Assembly: GCA_013115145.1 (NCBI GenBank)
Contig: JAAPAO010000388.1
Location: 1 to 33,832 of the forward strand
DNA from: Perkinsus chesapeaki
Lineage: Eukaryota > Perkinsozoa > Perkinsida > Perkinsidae
DNA: 33,832 nt
Direction: 5' to 3'
Each line of letters opens with the position of its first letter. Position 1 is the stretch's first letter. The notes under the pieces were generated by a model. The model saw only the letters and a list, made by a program, of their open reading frames with translations. It was not told where the DNA came from and did not search any database. Positions 20,425 through 29,044 of the stretch are shown here, piece by piece. Both the position numbers and the translations under genes were made by a program.

Positions 20425-21110
20425 TCAGTAACGGTTATATCCACTGGATATTAGTCTAAGATCTACGCGATCTTCCCTCTCTACTGACTGAGAGCTTGCA
20501 GGCCTAGAAAACTTTTCTGATAACCTGTTGGACGAACTTCGTTCAACGAAGCAGATGTCCACAAACATGACTTTTCTCCCATTCGAGTCCATAGTCGTAA
20601 CCAGCCGATCGCACAGCCTGTAACCACAGAAGAACTCGACGATTTCATTGAAATCCAGACCCTCGGTTACCACAGGGGGCTTCTCAGTCAAGTCGTGCCC
20701 TCCACGTGGGGCCCTGGGCAACGCCTTGGTGATAACGCCTTGGCGGCTAACTAGTCTGCCCCGGGCAAACTGCCCCTCAGATCACCACCTAGTCGTTATG
20801 ACGCCAAGTAAGTCTATAGTCGTCAGAGTGGTTGCCGAAGATATACGATTCATCGTCCGCCTTGAGAATTGGGTCATGGGAGGAGATTGTCGGGATACCA
20901 ATGCCATTGGTATGATACTATCATACGATTAAAATCCGGGCTCTCCGCGACTGAGGGGTCGCCTGTCGGACCAAGTGGGGGTGAAGTTCTTCCAGTCAAA
21001 AAAAAACTCGCTGTGAACACCAGTGTCGGTACGACACCATTTTCAGACGATTTCCAAGGATGTCTGGCAAAGGCAACGCATTGAAGTACCTCGGCTATAG
21101 TTCTCGCAAA
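20425..21110 (-). CDS. Unrecognised spliced gene
   Basis: Two minus-strand stretches read as protein. The upstream one (about 21100-20950) includes AFARHPWKSSENGVVPTLVF and FFFDWKNFTPTW. The downstream one (about 20790-20425, stop TGA) includes GRLVSRQGVITKALPRAP, LDFNEIVEFFCGYRLCDRLV and GRKVMFVDICFVERSS. Between them lie two overlapping palindromes (20895-20926), consistent with an intron, but I could not fix the splice sites. No family was recognised. It converges on the FAH gene. Confidence 0.35.
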
Positions 21111-21323
21111 CGGGCCCGACTCGGGCCGCCCGGGCCTTTCCGCTCAGGGAATTCGGGTTCAGGACTTCATTCGGGACCTCAACAGCTTCGGTTTACGGAA
21201 TCAACTTACCGCCGGTAACTTACCGGAACTTCACACAGAAAGTCTGGGGTCGGGTGAGTTCATCTCTGTTGAACAACTCCCACCGGGTTGGATACCCAAG
21301 ATCTGGGTGCCAGTTGTACCCTG

Positions 21324-21506
21324 GCAAGACTCGTCCGAGTCCCGAATAGAACCTCTCAGGACCATTAGTCAACCCCAACCCAGTTAGTCCCCGGGGCATC
21401 CGGCAAGTAGTATCCCGCCTATTCGGAGCTCGCAAGACTCGTCCGAGCCCGGGTAGAACCTTTCAGGACCATTAGTCAACCCCAACCTAGTTAGTCCCCG
21501 GGGCAT
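21324..21506. repeat. Direct repeat, two 75-76-bp copies
   Basis: Copy 1 is 21324-21399 and copy 2 is 21432-21506. Both start GCAAGACTCGTCCGAG and end AGTCCCCGGGGCAT; they differ at a few positions and by one base in length. They are 108 bp apart start to start. Confidence 0.93.
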
Positions 21507-21903
21507 TTCTAGGAAAAGGCACAAGAATTTCTTGTCAAGAAACCGCCTGGGCGACCGAGATTGGTTACTTGACATTTCACGACATACCTTGAATTACTTG
21601 AGTGTTAGCTGTAACCCTTCGCTCCGCCCTTGTGTTTGCGTGCACGGTGTTCTGAGCATTAGCTATATTTCATATTCCGTCTCACAAGCTCCTGCTGACC
21701 TTGTGTTCTGCGTACGAGTAAGAATACTGCAACATTAGCCAAATCTCGAAATCTTGCATTCTCACTATTCTTTACTAGATTATACTAGGACCTAGTAACT
21801 AGGTTATAGCTGACATGGCAGAATATCTGAATCTTATCCTTGTTCTGGATACACCACTCGACAGCAGGCTGCTGATAGCAGCTGTACTGGTATCTTGCGC
21901 TCT

Positions 21904-22019
21904 ACTAATACGGTATTAGTCCAAATTTTGGACAACTGTTAGGGTATTAGTAATACCCTAACAGTTGTCCAAAATTTGGATAACTGTTGGAGTAACCAAT
22001 TCGGATTCCAAATTGGTTA
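21904..22019. repeat. 61-nt perfect palindrome with flanking palindromes
   Basis: 21920-21980 is a perfect palindrome with 30-bp arms and one central G (21950). It contains smaller palindromes, for example TCCAAA-T-TTTGGA and GGGTATTA-G-TAATACCC. It is joined on the left, sharing base 21920, to ACTAATAC-G-GTATTAGT (21904-21920), and followed by TAACCAATT..AATTGGTTA near 21993-22019. Confidence 0.95.
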
Positions 22020-22491
22020 ACACAAGTCATATGTAATTTCCAGCGCAACGAGAGCAATGAAAAACTTTCATGCAAATGCAAGAGACTTGATTCCGAATCT
22101 TGCGCTCTTGTGTTTACCTCTCCATGATTCTAAAAACACAGAAATGCCCAATGGCCGTCACCCAATCACATACAACCTTTATAAATTGGTGTAACGCTTT
22201 TAGTATTCAATTGTAATTCCCATTGCTCAGTGGCTTGAGACTGAGCACTACAGAACAATCGCATAGAGTGCCCTAGAACGCCCATCTAAATGCCATTTAA
22301 CATGTCTCATTTACTATGGCAAGCAGCTCAGCACTGTGTTAGTCTCTTCACTGGCAATTATCATTCAGTTATCGAATATAATTCCTGTCAGCTAACCTGT
22401 CTTTGAGTATACATTCGAGTCACCTTGTTATTACGCTCGAGAAAAAAGCGAAATTGCTCGGGTATGTGATGATTTTCCCTCAGTGTTTGAT

Positions 22492-23881
22492 ATGCTCTCT
22501 AATTCCCTAGCGGCTAACGGCGGCACTACATCTACTCGGCTGCCCAGGATTCCCCAGGCAATTGAGGGAAGGCCTCCGAAGCAGTCGCCTCACTTCAAGT
22601 TCGTTCTTGCGGTCATCGGCGTCATTGCCTTCATATACTGCGGTTTTGTTTTCGGTCTCTGGTGGCCGGCTCTTGGCGGCCGTTGGTCTCGGCTAATGAT
22701 GCTCATTTTCAACACCTTCGTCTGCCTTATGCTCTTGGCTTTCTTCCAGAGCTGCACTACCGATCCTGGTGGGGTCCCTCAATACTGGGGGTTCCACATA
22801 GGTGATGATGCTAAGAGGCGAAGGTACTGTAAAATGTGTCATGTTTGGAAGCCGGAAAGATGCCATCATTGCTCGGCATGTAATCGATGTAATCTTAATA
22901 TGGACCATCACTGCCCATGGCTCAACAACTGTGTTGGTTTCTACAACAGGAAGTTCTTCATCCAACTTCTTGTTTATGTCTACATTTGCATCGCTCTTGT
23001 CCTCCTATTTGGATTCCCTCGGGTAATAGCCATCCTCGACGAGCGTCTCAATCACGAGAGTGGTTTGATTCTTATGCACCCTCGTAGCTGTCTCGGTCTG
23101 TTCTCCTACGGCCTGTCGATACTACTGGCGATTTCTCTGTTTAATTTCGTTAAGTTTCATCTTGGGCTGGTTGCTGATAACTTCACGACGATTGAGAACT
23201 TCGATAGAGAGCCTGGAGTGAGGTCTAAGTATGACATTGGAAGGCGGGCTAATGTCGAGGAGGTAGTAGGGGGATATACTGGGGAAGGGTCGTTCAAAGG
23301 TACCGTACGCAATAGATGAGGATATGTTGGTATGTAGGAGGTCTTAAGCTTTTCTTTGATAGCGTTAAAAATGCAAAGTGCGGTAGTGGATGTGGTTAGA
23401 CTGTGCCGAATGGTGACTGGAAACGCAAGAGTTTTTAACGAAACCTCTCTCAATTCGTCGATCTTTGTCGCACTGTTATATGATAAAATAATTGCGGAAA
23501 GGAAATCGACTTTTTTCCACTGGCCAAATGTAGAGCCGGAGATCCATGGACGACCGGTGTGTCGTGTTAAGGAAGTCTTAGGGGAATTTCACAAGTTTCC
23601 GATCGTATTCGAATCGAGTTACTGTAGCGGAAGTGGTAGTAATGTTGCAGGTAATGGGCCCGACACCTTGGCTTTGGTGGCTGCCGTTCCACACTAGGTT
23701 GAGCGAGCCTGTTGGTGATGGCGTTAATTGGCGGATTCGGACATCTGATGGAGGAATCGGTATGAGCGCTACGAGCTCGATAAATGCAGGAAGCAAGAGT
23801 ACGACAGTAGCTCATCCGGTGACATCAGTGTCATCGGCAACCGATGCGGGGAGGGCTCCGGATTGGGCGATGCGGGAATGA
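22492..23881 (+). CDS. DHHC-type protein S-palmitoyltransferase
   Basis: Two exons, 22492-23262 and 23651-23881 (stop TGA), about 333 residues. The Cys-rich domain has CKMCHVWKPERCHHC then the catalytic DHHCPWLNNCVG, with Asp138-His139-His140-Cys141. Two membrane segments precede it (FVLAVIGVIAFIYCGFVF; LMMLIFNTFVCLMLLAFF) and two follow (LLVYVYICIALVLLF; LGLFSYGLSILLAISLF). The TTxE motif is present as TTIE. The C-terminal exon begins VMGPTPWLWWLPFHTR, which matches the usual post-TTxE region. Known for the family: it transfers palmitate from palmitoyl-CoA to protein Cys at Golgi, ER or plasma membrane. The 388-nt intron is long for this window. A Ser/Thr-rich tail ends the protein. ATG 22492 is the first in-frame Met. 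Confidence 0.92.
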
Positions 23882-24141
23882 GGAAAGAATGCAGTAACAT
23901 TACAAGCTTTTCGATCAGCGAGTTTCTTAGCGGAGCGAAGCTGAGTTGCCTAGGCGGGGTTTTGAACGAGGACAATCGGAATTCGTAAATAGTTGCATTG
24001 GACAAAGCGAGGGAGGGCTTGTTGCTCAGTAGGACGCGTCCATGGCTTGCATGGTCTTAATATAATGAATAATGATATAGTACTTTATCTCTTCTATTGA
24101 GGTATTGATGTGAATGCTATTAGCAGCTGTTTAAAACTGTA
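23882..24141. other. Intergenic region
   Basis: No exon seen. It contains one of three exact copies of GCGGAGCGAAGC (23930-23941). Confidence 0.5.
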
Positions 24142-27100
24142 ATGTCAAGCTTTCGGTCATCAACAACGGTGTTGAACAACAATGACTGTGATGTCTCGGC
24201 GGCTTCAACCAGTATAGGGGGAACACCCCCGAGAGATGCCATAGATGATCTTGAAATTGGCGCGTCCGAAGGGGAGCGGAGTCGGAATCAACAGGGCCAT
24301 AGCGGTAATAAGGGAAACGCGAAATGATTGTTACGAGCTTTGGTGTAGATGATAGGAGACGATCTAACAGGAGAACGGTAAGACGTAATTTGCTGAGGAG
24401 GATAAATGATTACACCAAATGTATATTTATGATGTTCTGTGGATTATTAGCCCTCACTTTATTAGTCTTAACAGGTAGGGGAGGGCGGGGAGAGAGGGAG
24501 ATCGGTGATCTAGTGCACGCAGTGACGCATATATCGTAGTCTATTTGATGTTCCTTAGAACTGTAACCAACTCAAACGCGCAAAGCAATAAACCAGATAC
24601 TTGTCCTTTGAGGCCTGCGTTCTAGAAACCGAGTAGAGTCGATAGCCAGAACGGAGGGGATCGATGAGACGAAACAATCACTGGGTTAGCATATATCGTA
24701 GTCTATTTGTTGAATATACCTAGGCAGATGTATGCCGTACCCACAGATGTCGGCGAAAAGTACTCAATATGGAATATGAAAATTCTATGGAATTCCGGCC
24801 AACTTTTTACGCATTTTAAAATGTATATAGTGTCGATTGGTAAAGTAGAATAATGAGGAACAGTGACGGATATGCCACCACTGTAGCCATAAAGCCGTGG
24901 GAGCTTAGAGGGTAAATATGATTCAATTCATAGTGGTCGGTTGAATATGGGCCTATTGGGTCCCAGTGAGCTATGCTCCAGAGGCGTCCCTGAGGTATTC
25001 CTACTAAGGATAAAGTATATTTTAATATCATTTAGTGCAGCTAATTATCTCATTATAACTTTACATTATTGTCATTTGAAGTCTATTACATTTCAGGTGT
25101 TACTGTATGGGCTATATTTGTTGTTGAGAAGAGCGATATGGTCTGTGACCGTCCGTTAAGAACGTAGTATGAGATGGACAGCGGAGCGAAGCGTTTTTTG
25201 TATGCAGGTTTTTGCTAGTTTATTTCGTCGGTGTCATATACGGCATATTAAAGTCCATCATCACTCGTGTCTTACTGTGCTATAATCCTAATACTAACCC
25301 CGAGAAGCCATTGAGGGTTAGAATACACGACGCTCTATTCACTGGTAATAAAGGGAGGGGGAGCTCAGTTCTGGCAGTTACGGCCCAGTGTCAGCTAAGG
25401 AATTCTCTAAAAAGAGTTGGGTGGCTCTGTCGGGTGAAGTGGCTGGGCGGCGCAATCGTTCTGGGCTATAAAAATAAAATTGGTGACAAGTACTGTACCG
25501 GAATACTACTGGTTCTGGTCATACTCCGGAGGCCAGCTGTGAGAGAATTTGGGTATTTAGAGGTACTACCTATATAATAGGTAGATGGTATTAGTAGGAA
25601 ATGCGTGGTGTTAATTGATAAAATAATGACGGGGTTATTGATCTGTCGGGCGAGAGGAGCTGCGGCCTAAGGGAAGAATATGCATTAAAGGAATGGTAGA
25701 GGTTTGATGAGCATAGTTGCTAAGAGCTACGAGGCTCCGTCGGGACATTTTATCTGCGCGCAGGGACTGACGAGGAGATCTGAATTTTGGGTTCAAAAAA
25801 TTGGCCTTGGCAGCCTTTGAGGTGTGATATGCCTTCTAATCATTTTAATAAGAAGTTAAATGAAGCTAACTAATCGGTCGTGGGCCTTTGAATACACCCT
25901 TTCATAGATGACCTTCCAGCCGACTGGATGACCATTTCTTCATTGCCTTTCAGCTTTCTGTTTTGCCTGGCCTATAATCGGTGTGGTGTGGCTTGCCTCC
26001 TCTGAAACATGCAGTACAACAGCGCCTACGCTCTTTGCAGTGTCAACGACAGTAAGGGAGGTGTCGTCGAGTGGAGGGTTGTTATTGTTGATGGTGGTGG
26101 TTTTGGTAGATTGTAGTATTGTTGATAGTGGCGTGGGTACTCACGTTATTGGGTCCACCGATAATGATAGGGATATTGATGTTGGCGATAAGAAGAGGCC
26201 ATATTAGAGTGGCAAAGGAGAGACAGGTTAAGGTTGATAGGGTAAGTGGCCCGAGGTGGGTATGTGGGTATTCATAAGGATAATACCAATAGTGGAGTAA
26301 TTTATGTATTTGAATGATATGAAACTCAACTGGATAGAATGAAGGGGTCCGAACATGTGTGATACCCATTCTGTATCCAACTCAAATAGGCTCGGGAAAA
26401 GGCTGCGAAACTTAGGGGCATTCCAGTCACGGTTTTCCCGCGCTGAACCGTGTCTCTACCTTACTAACGAAGACAAGGGCGACAGGTTTAGTGTAAACTC
26501 CGTAGATGATGGCGAATATATGATGCAAGTGTTGTTTTTTCGGGTAAGCTGTAGCGTGGCGGTATCTGTGTTGTTCAGGTCTTATCAGCATTACGTATTG
26601 TATCAGCCGATGATGCCGCGAAGGTGGCTGGCGAGTGCAGTGTTTGTTTGACGGAGTAAGAATGGGATGTTATGGTGTAACGGCAAAGCGCTGAGTTTTT
26701 CATTCATGAAGTTGTGGGTTCGAATCTATACTATAGCATTTTATTGTTTTCAGCTTTGCCGACGTTTCCAGTCGAGCCGAGGTTATCAGGGAGACTCCTT
26801 GTCAGCACTACTTCCATCATAAGTGTTTGGAGAACTGGGCAAAAGTAGGCGACGCGAGTTCGATCCCTGCTCCCTGCATTTTCTTTCCATAGAAAATCTC
26901 TTGTCTAATGTTTTATCTTGTATTACCTGATTTTATAAAGTTATTCATTGCTTCGTGTTACTTTACAGTAAAGTCTTCATTTTATAGGGTTATCCATTAT
27001 TCTTTGTTGCTTTATTTTATGAGGTTATTTATTAATTTTCATTACTTCCCAAGCAATACTATAGTAGCGATATATCCATAGTTAAATATCCTTGTGAAAA

Positions 27101-27413
27101 CGTTATTAAAAACGTTTTCCTGGCCTATGAACCTGTGTACTCAACAAGATCACTCCCCGTCAAGTTGGGTCTCCGATAAAATACAGACGTCTGCTTTCCA
27201 CGAGTTCTCGTCAACTATTGGGCAACAGGCTCTGAAACTGAGTAGTGGCGATTCGTGTGGGGGTAATCGTAGTGTGAATATGTTAGTGATGTTGATGATC
27301 AGGTTGGAAAGATGTCATGTCCGCTATGTCGAGCCGCGCTTGATCCCGAGGATCCAGAAGATGATGCTCTCTCAGTAGACGATCAGTCAGCCGCAGTGCC
27401 TTCTACCTATTAG
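24142..27413 (+). CDS. Multi-pass membrane RING-H2 protein, probable E3 ubiquitin ligase
   Basis: Clear exons: 24142-24304, 24349-24474, 25208-25344 (likely), 25954-26051, a part ending at 26543, 26579-26655, 26754-26844 and 27303-27413 (stop TAG). The N-terminus is acidic and Ser-rich, then a basic stretch and a membrane helix (CIFMMFCGLLALTLLVL). The 25208 exon adds LVYFVGVIYGILKSI. The 25954 exon has FCFAWPIIGVVWLASSETC, like membrane RING proteins of plants and protists. The RING-H2 is spread over three exons: GECSVCLT, then PCQHYFHHKCLENW, then MSCPLCRAAL, giving Cys3-His2-Cys3 zinc ligands. Known for the class: such proteins recruit E2 enzymes to ubiquitinate membrane or cytosolic substrates. 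The exons between 24475 and 26360 are incomplete, so whether 24142 and the RING belong to one gene is an inference from matching orientation and architecture. Confidence 0.7.
24527..24709. repeat. 21-bp direct repeat 162 bp apart
   Basis: GCATATATCGTAGTCTATTTG occurs exactly at 24527-24547 and 24689-24709, inside a presumed intron of the RING-H2 gene. The spacing and exact match could reflect an insertion flanked by direct repeats or an unequal duplication. Confidence 0.9.
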
Positions 27414-27704
27414 TAAACCATGTACAAAATATCGAAACATACATCATTTTTCAGACGGAGCGAACCTCTTGACGTCTTAGAACGACTTGTTCTTGAAAGG
27501 TTAAGGAATTCCCATGGCCGCCGCCGCACCACTCTTTTGTATGTATTCCCTCTGTCATAATCGACTGGATGTTTTACGCGCATCTAGTGCTTCTCTCTAA
27601 GTCGTTATTATTGTTATTATTATTACTAGCGGAGTCCTCAAAAGGAGAGTTGTGTTGTAGTCGAAGCCACTCGCAGATTCGATTGAGTTTCATATCCTTC
27701 TAAT

Positions 27705-28720
27705 ATGTCTACTGCGCGTCGACCCACTGATTTCTCTTTTGTAAGTTTCGGACGCTCTCTCTCTGATTCGCATAGGGCATCCAAATGACCTTTTCTGAAT
27801 CTTTGTTAGTGGGATCACAATCGGCTCTTGTGTGGAAGACGGTTACGATAAGTTTTCTCGAACTCTAAAAATTTATGATCCTCCAAATTCTACCAAATTT
27901 AAGATTGGTTTTTGTTTGTTTGTTACTGATAGACGGTAACGTATTAGACCCCACATGGCCATGTCACGGTGGCCCACCGTCGGCGGCCCAATTATAACGA
28001 AGCCGTGGAAATTGCCGGGTTCCGGGCAAGTTCTTGTTCTTGACTGTACGACAGATTTGGCCATGAGTTCTATGCAAAGCACGGAGAATCAGAATCCGAT
28101 TGTATGTGTCTTGAGCGTGGAGCGAAAGCTGGCATGGAAATTTCCCCTTGGCCTCGGAAGTCTTTCATTAAATTAGATATCTATCGTGGCCCAGACTCAT
28201 GGGGCATCATTTGTGCTACTACGGAGTATGACAGATTGTTAATTCACAATAGAAATAATCATTTCATTTTAGTATTGCAGAGCGTATCATTTTTCTCCTT
28301 CAGGTGATGATACCTGCATCACCATCGCAACCTATGCGAGTGTTGAGGGGACCACAAGTGAAGGCGAAGAATGATGACGAGTTCCTAGATGGAGTTAGGG
28401 AACAGTTCCATCAAAACCATAATGAAGTTGCTATTGACAAGTGATGCTTGCAAGTTAACCTAGAAAATATCTTACGGTTTCAGAAACGCGCTTATGGCTC
28501 ATTTGTCCGGTGAATCCAAGATTGACACCAACGAGCTCATGGAAACTGCTGCCAAGGTCCGCGCTTCCGACCCCGACACAGCGCGGTATTTCTTGTTCAG
28601 ACGGTCCCCAAGCTTCGTATTATTCCGCTTGCATTTGCCGCCCCGGAGAGCGAACATCGTGGGGTGCAGATGTACGCTGATGATAACGCTGGAGATGCTG
28701 GGATGAAGGAGAACGGGTAG
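27705..28720 (+). CDS. Unrecognised intron-dense gene, 11 exons, about 194 residues
   Basis: I do not recognise the family. A phase-consistent chain is 27705-27740, 27776-27808, 27853-27907, 27933-27968, 28003-28029, 28055-28101, 28177-28225, 28304-28341, 28370-28440, 28484-28556 and 28601-28720 (stop TAG). Introns are 35, 44, 25, 34, 25, 75, 78, 28, 43 and 44 nt, all GT-AG. Convincing stretches are FSRTLKIYDPPNSTKF, IISIVAQTHGASFVLLR, SDDTCITIATYAS and TVPKLRIIPLAFAAPESEHR. Weaker points: donors GTTTTT, GTTCTT and GTTGAG are poor, and reading through 28341 instead gives an alternative C-terminus ending at a TGA near 28371. The 5' ATG is a reasonable start. The product looks soluble. Confidence 0.5.
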
Positions 28721-29044
28721 GGTGATCGAAATTGTGTAAATCTCGAACTTCCTTAACGGAAATAACATGGTGCACTGGGATTATCAGAATGACTAAATGT
28801 CGGTTTGGCTTTCCCGAAGATCCTACAAGAGGTGGCCACGAGAGAAGCACTGTGAAATTATGGTACTGGACTGAGGCAGTCCAGGACATATACTAACGTC
28901 CCGAAGTTGGGTTAATTAGGGCTCCATAGTGCGCGTTGTAGAATATATGCCCCTCCGACCTCTTAGTCTCGGCTTGCTCCGGTTACAACGCTCATTTTGT
29001 GACCCTTTTAGCAGTGAGCCTCATATGTTCGAAACTTGGCCATT
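28721..29044. other. Intergenic region
   Basis: No exon or strong repeat seen between the stop at 28720 and the ATG at 29045. Confidence 0.5.

Larger units (their letters stand above)
21111..22491. other. Repeat-rich intergenic region
   Basis: No gene is supported. The stretch includes a 7+1+7 palindrome at 21212-21226, the GC-rich direct repeat at 21324-21506, the long palindrome group at 21904-22019, and the presumed upstream region of the DHHC gene. A 22-nt GT-AG unit at 22462-22483 just before the DHHC start might be a 5'-UTR intron. Confidence 0.5.

Noticed and set aside
24816-25031. Minus-strand open frame of 71 residues
   Set aside because: It lies within the RING-H2 gene span on the opposite strand, has no motif, and plus-strand exons nearby explain the region better.
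26664-26735. tRNA-like sequence with a B box (GGGTTCGAATCTA) and a seven-pair acceptor-like stem
   Set aside because: It lies wholly inside the 98-nt intron (26656-26753) of the RING-H2 gene, and the D and T stems do not pair.
26787-26880. tRNA-like sequence with acceptor-like CAGGGAG/CTCCCTG and a T-run
   Set aside because: The first part encodes the RING-H2 middle exon (CQHYFHHKC), and there is no anticodon arm.
28581-28600. 20-nt GC-AG intron (GCGCGG..TTCAG)
   Set aside because: A 44-nt GT-AG intron (28557-28600, AAG|GTCCGC) restores the same frame and matches the usual intron length.
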